Of a DNA stretch of 37,984 bases, positions 7,335 to 14,164 are shown piece by piece. Each line of letters opens with the position of its first letter. Position 1 is the stretch's first letter. A program made the translations under genes and the position numbers. The stretch lies in the IMG/VR virus record IMGVR_UViG_3300025849_002389, positions 1 through 37,984 of that record, one strand, 5' to 3'. The DNA comes from a virus. The notes under the pieces are model-generated. The model made no database searches. It had not been told where the DNA came from and worked only from the letters and a program-made list of their open reading frames with translations.

Positions 7335-8146
7335 AAATTTTAATTACAGGTCATAAAGGATTTATTGGTCAAAATCTTACATTTTATTTACAACACGAAC
7401 ACGAACTTTTTGGATACGAATGGCAAGAAGAACATTTACCCGAAGTAGAAAACTTCGATTGGGTTATTCACACTGGTGCTATTAGTAGTACTACTGAAAC
7501 CGATGTAGATAAAGTTATGCTACAAAATTACGAGTTTTCAAAGTGGCTAGTTAATCAATGTAATACAAAAGGCGTAAATTTTCAATATGCGTCGAGCGCA
7601 AGCGTGTATGGTACTAATACCGATTTTAACGAAGATGCACCTAAACAACCACAGTCGCCATATGCGTGGTCAAAATATTTATTTGATAGATGGCTATGGC
7701 AACAAAACCATAACGTTGTAATTCAAGGATTTAGATATTTTAACGTCTACGGACCACTAGAAGATCACAAAGGCAACATGATGAGCCCTGTAAGTAAATT
7801 TATTAAACAGGCATCGGAAACTGGAAAAATTGAGTTGTTCGAAGATAGCGATCAATATGTAAGAGACTTTATCTTTGTAGGTGATGTTTGTGAAGCACAT
7901 AAACAGATGTTAGAAAATAAAAAACCAGGGCTATATAATATTGGAACTGGAAATACTACAAGTTTTCAAGAAATTGCTAATTTAATATCTAAAAAATATG
8001 ATGCTAATATTAATTATATTCCAATGCCTGAGAAGTTAAAAGGGCAGTATCAAGAATATACTTGCGCAGACACAAAAAAATTAAGTACAGTAACAGATAT
8101 TAAATTTGCAACAGTAGAGGAATATGTAAATGAATCAACCAACTAG
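7331..8146 (+). CDS. hldD: HldD-type ADP-heptose 6-epimerase
   Basis: 271 residues of extended SDR type. A Rossmann motif GHKGFIG lies at 7-13, ASSASVYG at about 87-94, and the catalytic YAWSK (Y111, K115). The segments FRYFNVYGPLEDHKGNMMSP, RDFIFVGDVCEAH, GLYNIGTGNTTSFQEIA and IPMPEKLKGQYQEYTCADTK are those of HldD rather than of GalE-like epimerases. HldD inverts C6 of ADP-D-glycero-D-manno-heptose to the L-glycero form used by LPS heptosyltransferases. It is about 40 residues shorter than enterobacterial HldD. It overlaps hldE upstream (4 bases) and the cupin gene downstream (17 bases), so the three are very likely one operon. Confidence 0.87.
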   Translation: MKILITGHKGFIGQNLTFYLQHEHELFGYEWQEEHLPEVENFDWVIHTGAISSTTETDVDKVMLQNYEFSKWLVNQCNTKGVNFQYASSASVYGTNTDFNEDAPKQPQSPYAWSKYLFDRWLWQQNHNVVIQGFRYFNVYGPLEDHKGNMMSPVSKFIKQASETGKIELFEDSDQYVRDFIFVGDVCEAHKQMLENKKPGLYNIGTGNTTSFQEIANLISKKYDANINYIPMPEKLKGQYQEYTCADTKKLSTVTDIKFATVEEYVNESTN

Positions 8147-8537
8147 AAAATCTGGTGTAGACCAAAAAGGATGGGGCTATGAAATGATCTGGGCCACTAA
8201 CGACAAATACTGTGGCAAGATTATGGCGTTCACTCGTGAAGGTGCAATGACAAGTATGCATTTTCACAAAGAAAAAGACGAAACTTGGTTTGTAAACAAT
8301 GGTAAATTTAAAGTTCGTTATATCGACACGTCTAATAGTGTAATGTATGAAAAAGATCTCAAAGAAGGTGATGTATGGCATAATCCCCCTTTACAACCTC
8401 ATCAGTTAGTTTGTCTTACAAAAGAAGGTAGTGTTACAGAAGTAAGCACCGCTGATTCAGTTGAAGACAATTACAGAATTGGTCCAGGTGACAGTCAAGT
8501 TACTGATAACCATAACAAACTTGCATCACAGACATAA
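8130..8537 (+). CDS. Cupin-domain protein, sugar-isomerase-like
   Basis: 135 residues with a single cupin barrel. Motif 1 reads H44-x-H46-x4-E51-x6-G58 (MHFHKEKDETWFVNNG), and motif 2 is GDVWHNPPLQPHQL with H91, so all four usual metal ligands are present. The KSGVDQKGWGYEMIWA opening resembles small cupins of the mannose-6-phosphate isomerase type and relatives in sugar clusters. Its position in the hldE-hldD operon, with GAGGAA before the ATG and a 17-base overlap with hldD, argues for a role in handling a sugar or sugar nucleotide. No specific reaction can be assigned; epimerase, isomerase or sugar-binding functions are possible. Confidence 0.75.
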   Translation: MNQPTRKSGVDQKGWGYEMIWATNDKYCGKIMAFTREGAMTSMHFHKEKDETWFVNNGKFKVRYIDTSNSVMYEKDLKEGDVWHNPPLQPHQLVCLTKEGSVTEVSTADSVEDNYRIGPGDSQVTDNHNKLASQT

Positions 8538-8544
8538 TAACTTA

Positions 8545-9114
8545 TTATTTTATTGCAGTAGGTAAAGATTCAGCAAAGGCCCAAAGGTTGTTAAACACTT
8601 GGGTCTTTTTCTTTAGTGGCCTATTAGAAAATGTATTTAATTTAGTTAATGTTTCGTTGCCGTGCCCTGATTTAACAAGTACCGGGCGTGATTTAGTTTT
8701 AATTGCACATTTAAGATCTGACATCTTATCGCCTACATAATATCCATTCTTAAACTTTACACCTAGTTCTTTTTCTGCTAATTTAAACATTCCAACATTA
8801 GGTTTAGCATAAATGTCTTCTTTAAGATTAGTAGTGCTATAATACAAACCATTGATCGATCTGCATCCGGCCTGACCTAACAAATCCATCATATGTTCAT
8901 TTACTGCATCTACTTGTTCGGCTGTCATAATATTTTTCATAATGCCGGCTTGATTAGTAAGGATTACAACGTTATATCCTTTATCTCTTATCATAGCAAC
9001 AGCTTCTAAACTTCCTGGTATTGGAATAAAGTCATTAGGGTTAGTTACATATGTGCCTAGATCTTTGTTTATAGTCCCGTCACGATCTAAACCAATTGTA
9101 GTTTGATACAGCAT
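8545..9114 (-). CDS. gmhB: GmhB-type heptose bisphosphate phosphatase (HAD family)
   Basis: 189 residues. HAD motif I is TIGLDRDGTIN (D10 nucleophile, D12 acid/base), motif II is VVILTNQAG (T and N of the TNQ triad), and the end of the fold has AKPNVGM then GYYVGDKMSDL. This set is that of histidinol-phosphatase-like / GmhB enzymes. GmhB removes the C7 phosphate from heptose-1,7-bisphosphate between the two HldE reactions. The Cys/His zinc loop that normally precedes K-P-x-x-GM is missing: the interval reads YYSTTNLKEDIY. It is read leftward, and its stop lies seven bases from that of the cupin gene. Assignment as GmhB rather than another HAD phosphatase rests on the adjacent hldE and hldD. 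AAGGA precedes the ATG. Confidence 0.82.
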   Translation of the reverse strand: MLYQTTIGLDRDGTINKDLGTYVTNPNDFIPIPGSLEAVAMIRDKGYNVVILTNQAGIMKNIMTAEQVDAVNEHMMDLLGQAGCRSINGLYYSTTNLKEDIYAKPNVGMFKLAEKELGVKFKNGYYVGDKMSDLKCAIKTKSRPVLVKSGHGNETLTKLNTFSNRPLKKKTQVFNNLWAFAESLPTAIK

Positions 9115-9126
9115 TTGTTAGTCCTT

Positions 9127-9636
9127 CTAAGTTAGTCGCTCTCTAAGTATTCTGCGCTGTAGAACAAATCTATTGTAATACTCTGTAGTCATCTTTTTAT
9201 AGTAAGTGCCTTGTTCATCTAATACTTTACTAGCATCATCTATGTCTGTTATTCTTTGAATAAAAACTATTGTATAATCGTCGTCACAAGCAGACAGTAA
9301 CCATACATCTTTATTCTGTACATTGAACGTACAATTTAAAGCGTCAACACCGCCATTAGTAACAAAGTAATGTCCGTACAATTCTTTGTTTGCTTCGGTT
9401 GCAACTACAATAACATCTAAGTCGTTGGTAAGATTATCGCTTTCAGTTGTTATTCTTGACCAAAAGTCGATTGGTGCTGCATTTGGCAGTTTAACAATTT
9501 TTAAACGATTGTTATCTAATACTGACTTAGCATATGGACACTTTTGTCCGTTAGGATCAATATATCGGCTGTTTAAACGCAGTATCCAGTTTTCTATCCA
9601 GGTTTCTAAATTGTCTAACGAACTTTTATTATGCAT
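9127..9636 (-). CDS. Hypothetical protein, 169 residues, in the sugar island
   Basis: I do not recognise the family. The N-terminal helix LDNLETWIENWILRLNSRY leads to a KCPYAKSVLDNN segment (Cys-Pro-Tyr-Ala-Lys), then an alpha/beta-looking middle (LDVIVVATEANKELYG, DVWLLSACDDDYTIVFIQR) and a basic, Tyr-rich C-terminal helix (YYKKMTTEYYNRFVLQRR). No membrane segment or signal peptide is present. It sits between gmhB and the carbamoyltransferase gene with gaps of 12 and 4 bases, so it is co-transcribed with both and probably shares their pathway. No Shine-Dalgarno is evident, and coupling to the upstream stop codon is likely. It could be an accessory subunit or a small modifying enzyme. Confidence 0.65.
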   Translation of the reverse strand: MHNKSSLDNLETWIENWILRLNSRYIDPNGQKCPYAKSVLDNNRLKIVKLPNAAPIDFWSRITTESDNLTNDLDVIVVATEANKELYGHYFVTNGGVDALNCTFNVQNKDVWLLSACDDDYTIVFIQRITDIDDASKVLDEQGTYYKKMTTEYYNRFVLQRRILRERLT

Positions 9637-9640
9637 TGAT

Positions 9641-11455
9641 TTACAAATTTTTAACTGTTATTAGTTTTCCGTGCTCCGGCAAGTACAAGAATTCTATATC
9701 ACTACTATACAACGTTCTAACAGCATCGTCAAGTGTTTCTACAAGAGGTTCGCCACCTAAATTAAAACTTGTATTAAAGATAATCGGAACACCGGTTTTC
9801 TTATAAAACTCGTTAATTAGATCATAATAGTGCGGATTCTGCTCTCTAGTAACAGTTTGAATTCGACACGTACCGTCTACGTGAATAATACTTGGAATCT
9901 TTTCTGCTACGCCTTCTTGACAATTCATAGCATACATCATGTGAGGTGATTCTTCTAATCCACGCATGTCAAACCATTCGTGTGCGTGTTCTGCAAGAAT
10001 TGACCCTGCAAACGGACGAAAGTATTCTCTACGCTTTACTTGGTTAACAAAGTCTTTACCATTAGGGTCTGTAGGGTCATACATGATACTTCTGTTACCC
10101 AATGCACGAGGTCCTGCTTCTGAGCCACCTTGAAATACTGTTACAATATTCTTATTTGTTATTAAATCGATAACGTCTGTATTAGTTACATTATCTTGTA
10201 CTTCGCCTTCATACTTTTCTACTGCTTCGTTAATTTGAATATCAGTATACGTTGGTTTAGGACCTAAATATAATGTTTCGTCTTGGTGTACTCTGTCTGA
10301 TACACCTTCTAGTGAATAATACCCCAATAGTGCCGCGCCGATTGCTGTTCCTGCATCAGAACTAATTGGTTCGACATATAAGTTAATTCCAAGATCTTTA
10401 AGTCTTTCAAGGTAAAAATAGTTTGCTACGCAGTTAAGTGCATATCCACCTGACAACACTACATTTTTATTTCCTGTTGTTTCAACTGCCTTTTCTATTA
10501 GTCTAGCAACTTGTTCTTGACTTTGTGTTTGTACTGCATATGCCATATCTCGTCTGTTTTGATGTTTAGTAATATCCGGTTCTGTTGAAGACATGTCAGT
10601 ATCTAAATATTCGTATCTGCCTTCGTTAACTAGTGCGCCATTAGGATACGTAGGCACAATTATGTTCCTATCACTAGTTGTCCAAGAACCTCCATTACCG
10701 TCAGTGTATATTGGTGGGATAGCATCGTTAGGTTTACCATAAGGAAACAGTCCCATAGTCTTGCCTGCTTCGATAGGTTGCCAACCACAGTACTGTGTTA
10801 CAGCTTCGTATGCCTTTGTAATACCTGCAGTATCGTCAAGTATTAGCTCATAAGTGCCGTCTTCCATTTCTCTTTCTGCATCTTGATCCGGAATTCTAGC
10901 ACTTACAAACGGTCCGCGACCGCCTAAATGCTTGTACACTGTATTGATTTCTGCAGGGTATTCGCAGTTAAAAATAGATTCTAGTTCCCATACAGTTTCG
11001 TCTGCGCCGCCGATACTTAAATTAATAAATGTGCCTGCGCCGTCGACAATTACAGAAGTTGCACTATCAAACCCAGAACGATAAAATGCACAAGCTGCGT
11101 GTAATTTATGATGAACTGTGCTTAAATCAATAACTTGTGGATGATTATAAATGTCAGCATTACGTTCAATTAAACCTAGTTTTCTAGCAAGACCAGTGTA
11201 CACATCGTCGCCAGTAAAGTCTATGCGGCCAGCTGTGCCTTCTAAAGTCTGTGTATGCGCTATCATTAGATAATCTATTTTATCTGTATAATCAAGAATT
11301 TTAACCATAGAAGCAAGTGGTCCGCCGTCGTATTTGTGTCTACTAATACGCTCTTCTTCTATAGCAAATACAATTTTACCATCTTTAAGTAAACATACAC
11401 CCGAGTTATGTCCTCGTGTAATTGCTGCTATCCAGCCTGTTTTTTTAGTTTTCAT
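9641..11455 (-). CDS. NodU/CmcH-family O-carbamoyltransferase
   Basis: 604 residues. The N-terminal ASKHA-type domain starts WIAAITRGHNSGVCLLKDGK and has IEEERISRHKYDGG. HHKLHAACAF (H115, H119) and VIVDGAGT (D138) supply the metal-site pattern known from TobZ-type enzymes. NVVLSGGYALNCVANY follows. The YrdC-like part near the end has the family hallmark GGSEAGPRALGNRSI, then FRPFAGSILAEHA. These enzymes use carbamoyl phosphate and ATP to carbamoylate hydroxyl groups, often on sugars. The size is typical. AGGAT precedes the ATG, and the gene lies nine bases after the glycosyltransferase gene. Its acceptor is unknown; a heptose or another glycan is the natural guess from context. Such genes are found in several marine T4-like phages, so a sugar-independent role is not excluded. 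Confidence 0.88.
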   Translation of the reverse strand: MKTKKTGWIAAITRGHNSGVCLLKDGKIVFAIEEERISRHKYDGGPLASMVKILDYTDKIDYLMIAHTQTLEGTAGRIDFTGDDVYTGLARKLGLIERNADIYNHPQVIDLSTVHHKLHAACAFYRSGFDSATSVIVDGAGTFINLSIGGADETVWELESIFNCEYPAEINTVYKHLGGRGPFVSARIPDQDAEREMEDGTYELILDDTAGITKAYEAVTQYCGWQPIEAGKTMGLFPYGKPNDAIPPIYTDGNGGSWTTSDRNIIVPTYPNGALVNEGRYEYLDTDMSSTEPDITKHQNRRDMAYAVQTQSQEQVARLIEKAVETTGNKNVVLSGGYALNCVANYFYLERLKDLGINLYVEPISSDAGTAIGAALLGYYSLEGVSDRVHQDETLYLGPKPTYTDIQINEAVEKYEGEVQDNVTNTDVIDLITNKNIVTVFQGGSEAGPRALGNRSIMYDPTDPNGKDFVNQVKRREYFRPFAGSILAEHAHEWFDMRGLEESPHMMYAMNCQEGVAEKIPSIIHVDGTCRIQTVTREQNPHYYDLINEFYKKTGVPIIFNTSFNLGGEPLVETLDDAVRTLYSSDIEFLYLPEHGKLITVKNL

Positions 11456-11463
11456 TGATAATC

Positions 11464-12441
11464 CTACTTGAGTAATAGTTTAGCTGTAGATGGCTTTGTA
11501 GCTTTATGCAAGTTTTTAATTTCTTCGATCACAAAGTCTTCAATCTCAGAAGTCATGTACATAAGACGTTCATTTGCTCGGTCAACTGATTCGTCTTGTA
11601 CAATTCGAATTGGCGAATATTGTCTAGCACCTTCTCCTAAATCAATAACTTTAAATCTGTCAGTTTCCGGATATGACACGTTAATGGGATAAGTTGATCC
11701 TAAAATTGAAACTGTAGGAACACCTAGCGAATGCGATATATGCTGACCTACACTATCGCATCCAAGAAATAAATCTGCTCCAGCAATTATTGCAGCCCAG
11801 TCTCTCAACGTTGCTCCTTCTGGTTGAGCAATATCTTCTTGCAATTCTGTTTGTTTAGTATCTATTTTTAATTCGCTCATTATTACGATGCCCCAATTGT
11901 CATCTTGTAATTTCTTAATTAAATTAATAACCGAATCATGTTCAACACTTCTTCCTGACGGATCAGATAGTATTCCGTTATGATCACCGATTCCTCTTCC
12001 AAACGGTTGAAATACAGCAACTTTATCTTTCTTTAGACCTTGCTTAACTTCGTTAATTACACTTCTGCCTGATAATTCTTCTTCTCTAGAAAGGACTATT
12101 TTTGGTAATGGTAACTCTCTAACAGATGCATTGTTTATTTCAATGTCAAACGCTTGTGCAAGGCTACATTCTTGATTAAAGTATTCCCATACACGATATG
12201 GTTCAGGACTTACTAAGTCCATGTGTTTAAGTTTATCTTGGAATATGTTTTTCTGCCACGCATCATATGCTTTAGCATCTAATAAAGGATGACCTTTATA
12301 AAACTCAGTTCCGCCTTCGCAGACAATAATAAAGTCTTTGTCGCCTGATTCCTCAGCGTATTTTTCAAATGCAGGAATAGAACAAATAACTCTTCCTGCT
12401 CCGCCATTCATAAAGAATGCTTTTGATCGTGTTGTGCTCAT
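11464..12441 (-). CDS. GT9-like glycosyltransferase (heptosyltransferase family)
   Basis: 325 residues with a GT-B outline. The N-terminal half begins FFMNGGAGRVICSIPAFEKY, the glycine loop plus helix of ADP-heptose:LPS heptosyltransferases. The C-terminal half has VAVFQPFGRG, then TLRDWAAIIAGADLFLGCDS and GQHISHSLGVPTVSILGST, matching the family pattern xDLFIGxDSGPxHLAxxLGxPTVxLFGxT. The Gly-Pro-Met-His stretch reads VGQHIS, a mild variation. The natural donor of the family is ADP-L-glycero-D-manno-heptose, precisely the product of HldE, GmhB and HldD nearby. The acceptor is unknown. Its ribosome site (AGGA, 12452-12449) is buried in a hairpin that also contains a late promoter. It heads the tightly spaced group GT9, carbamoyltransferase, unknown, gmhB. 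Confidence 0.78.
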   Translation of the reverse strand: MSTTRSKAFFMNGGAGRVICSIPAFEKYAEESGDKDFIIVCEGGTEFYKGHPLLDAKAYDAWQKNIFQDKLKHMDLVSPEPYRVWEYFNQECSLAQAFDIEINNASVRELPLPKIVLSREEELSGRSVINEVKQGLKKDKVAVFQPFGRGIGDHNGILSDPSGRSVEHDSVINLIKKLQDDNWGIVIMSELKIDTKQTELQEDIAQPEGATLRDWAAIIAGADLFLGCDSVGQHISHSLGVPTVSILGSTYPINVSYPETDRFKVIDLGEGARQYSPIRIVQDESVDRANERLMYMTSEIEDFVIEEIKNLHKATKPSTAKLLLK

Positions 12442-12442
12442 T

Positions 12443-12490
12443 AAAAAGTCCTATAAATTAATATTGCTACTAATATTTATAGGACCTTTT
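12443..12490 (-). promoter_or_regulatory. Hairpin sequestering the GT9 ribosome site
   Basis: On the minus strand, bases 12490-12475 pair with 12458-12443 (16 pairs, one of them G-U), with further partial pairing near the loop AGTAGC (12471-12466). The right arm contains the Shine-Dalgarno AGGA (12452-12449), paired to TCCT (12484-12481), and ends in five T residues one base before the ATG. Readthrough mRNA from upstream genes should fold this way and hide the ribosome site. The stem plus T-run could also act as a weak terminator. Confidence 0.6.
12474..12481 (-). promoter_or_regulatory. Perfect late promoter TATAAATA inside the hairpin stem
   Basis: Minus strand TATAAATA, identical to the T4 late consensus, lies within the left arm of the hairpin. 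By T4 spacing, initiation falls near 12468, in the loop, so the late transcript would lack the left arm and leave the AGGA site free. Confidence 0.6.
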
Positions 12491-12517
12491 GTTTTGTATT
12501 CTCAAATATGAATAGTA

Positions 12518-13159
12518 TTAAGTTGGTGGATTTAACTCGAGTATCGGAAACTCAATTTTCCAATGTTTAATAGACCCGTCATAGGTATCTCTTAGTGTAG
12601 TTAATTCAGTTTTATAAGCATTTACTAATCCCATATCTGATTCGTCAAATAAACCATCGTCGATGTCATCTTGAACAGACTCTATAGCATCGTTAATACT
12701 TTGTATAAATTCTTCATCATCGATATCATTAATGTCATACACCCACTCAAAGTTTTTTGTCTCTAAATCAAACGTCATGTTTTTAATATCGTATATATCG
12801 TCTAATGTAGGATCATCCGAATATTCATACGTGTATTCATCGCCGTTTGGCAATGTTTCTGTGTAATCCGGAATTGATACTTTACTCATAGTAGGCATAA
12901 ACACACAATGCGGGAAAATACTATCTTGTGCATCTAATTCTACAATTACTCTACATTCGTCTATTGTTCTACGTTCTTCTGCTGCTTCAGGTTCAGGTTC
13001 GTCTGACCAATGTACCGGAGCCATTACACACTCTTCATGTGTACAATATTCTATATAAAGGTATCTCGGTCCTTCATATGTGACTGTTGCTTGTCTTTTT
13101 TCTGTTGCAGTCGATACTAACGGTTCGTCGTTTATATAAAATGTAACTTGCTTTCTCAT
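12518..13159 (-). CDS. Hypothetical acidic protein, 213 residues
   Basis: I do not recognise the family. The product is strongly acidic, with runs such as DEPEPEAAEE, YDINDIDDEEFIQSINDAIE and VQDDIDDGLFDESDMG. The N-terminal part looks beta-rich (KQVTFYINDEPLV, QATVTYEGPRYLYIEYC), and the C-terminal third is probably helical before HWKIEFPILELNPP. It lies directly after the Cys-rich triplet and before the GT9 gene, preceded by its own late-like box (13191-13183) and an AAGGAT ribosome site. Small acidic proteins after tail-fibre genes often serve as fibre assembly factors or chaperones, but that is only a positional suggestion here. Confidence 0.65.
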   Translation of the reverse strand: MRKQVTFYINDEPLVSTATEKRQATVTYEGPRYLYIEYCTHEECVMAPVHWSDEPEPEAAEERRTIDECRVIVELDAQDSIFPHCVFMPTMSKVSIPDYTETLPNGDEYTYEYSDDPTLDDIYDIKNMTFDLETKNFEWVYDINDIDDEEFIQSINDAIESVQDDIDDGLFDESDMGLVNAYKTELTTLRDTYDGSIKHWKIEFPILELNPPT

Positions 13160-13182
13160 TGTTTTATCCTTTTAATACTTTT

Positions 13183-13191
13183 GTATTTAAC
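13183..13191 (-). promoter_or_regulatory. Late-promoter-like box for the acidic protein gene
   Basis: Minus strand GTTAAATAC, overlapping the stop codon of the upstream Cys-rich gene. Expected initiation near 13178 gives a leader of about 19 bases with AAGGAT before the ATG at 13159. Confidence 0.5.
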
Positions 13192-14149
13192 TATAAAATG
13201 TTATTTTAACTGCGCCATGCCCGCCACGTAGACCATTTGATCTAACACCAGCACACGGTTGTCCGCTAGTGCCTGGAACACCTACTGCACCGTAAATGCA
13301 GCCCATGTGTTCGTAACATCCGCAAGGCGACCAACTTTGCCAGCATCTCCAATGACTATTGTGGTACTGTTTTGCTAATGCTGATAATGCAATATTCATT
13401 TCGGCATATCCGTTTGATGCTTGATACTGTGACGTCGGAAACCAATTTCTTTGGTATTGTAGACATGTAACACTGTCTGATGAAAATATACCTGCCGATA
13501 TTGCTATAGTTTGATCGTGATTGTTTTTACAAATTTGATTGCAACAACACCAGTTTCTTGAACACGAAATGCCGCCTGATATATTAACGTCTCCAGAACT
13601 TGCTGGAGCAGGAACCGAACTAAACGGTCCTCTTCTATTACATACGATACCACAATATGTACCGATTGCTGAACTACAGAACTGACAACGACATGCTAGG
13701 CAACGGAATTGTGAAGTACTGGTTGTACATTGTGTAAATCCGGCATATCCTGCTTCTGATCTTGCACAGCCATTGTTACCTGAGTTAAACGCACATGCTA
13801 CTGAACAATTCCCACGGCCGCCGCAACAAAGATTGGTTGTTTGTGTTGCACACCCTGCCCAGCCACATATGTAAGTTCCGCTACATACTCGAATGTACTT
13901 TTTACTATATGCACCTGAGTTACCCGGGATACCGGATTGCGAACAGCAACACATTCTGCCGCCGCCGCCTGAAGATCCCCATACTTCTAGTACAGCGCAT
14001 CCTGTGCCTGGAGAATTCCAACAATACTGACACACGCCGCCGTCGGTTCTAGTTTGCGTATAGTAAAATACTGTACCTCTAGCGCCCTTATCAGCTCCGC
14101 GCTTTACATCTCTGTTTCTTTCTTTAATTAATGTACTTAAATTTGCCAT
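13187..14149 (-). CDS. Cys/Gly-rich adhesin-like protein, paralog 1
   Basis: 320 residues with 32 cysteines by my count. After a short polar leader (1-26) the order is: aromatic strand VFYYT, CxxC (40-43), CAVLEVWG, a Gly loop with CCC (67-69), YSKKYIRVCSGTYICGWAGC, CCGGRGNCSVACAFNSGNNG, a Cys cluster at 141-170 (FRCLACRCQFC, YCGIVC), SSGDVNISGG, a second CCC (201-203), a variable part to about 290, and the ending GVPGTSG, RGGHGAVKITFYS. The frame of strand-WG-Gly loop-YxxKxxxV-GxY-GG and final GGxGAxxITxY is that of Gly-rich C-terminal domains of phage tail fibres, here with cysteines inserted throughout. The likely role is receptor binding or fibre capping. There are no signal peptide or catalytic motifs. 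GGAAG precedes the ATG. Confidence 0.7.
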   Translation of the reverse strand: MANLSTLIKERNRDVKRGADKGARGTVFYYTQTRTDGGVCQYCWNSPGTGCAVLEVWGSSGGGGRMCCCSQSGIPGNSGAYSKKYIRVCSGTYICGWAGCATQTTNLCCGGRGNCSVACAFNSGNNGCARSEAGYAGFTQCTTSTSQFRCLACRCQFCSSAIGTYCGIVCNRRGPFSSVPAPASSGDVNISGGISCSRNWCCCNQICKNNHDQTIAISAGIFSSDSVTCLQYQRNWFPTSQYQASNGYAEMNIALSALAKQYHNSHWRCWQSWSPCGCYEHMGCIYGAVGVPGTSGQPCAGVRSNGLRGGHGAVKITFYS

Positions 14150-14164
14150 TATACTGTTTTCTTC

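Noticed and set aside
8534-8548. Palindrome ATAATAA-C-TTATTAT between the convergent cupin and gmhB stops, as a terminator
   Set aside because: It is purely A/T with almost no loop and holds both stop codons. It is too weak to call a terminator.
13795-14052. Antisense open frames across the Cys-rich genes (also 14188-14538)
   Set aside because: They are shadows of the Cys-rich genes, without ribosome sites or recognisable products.
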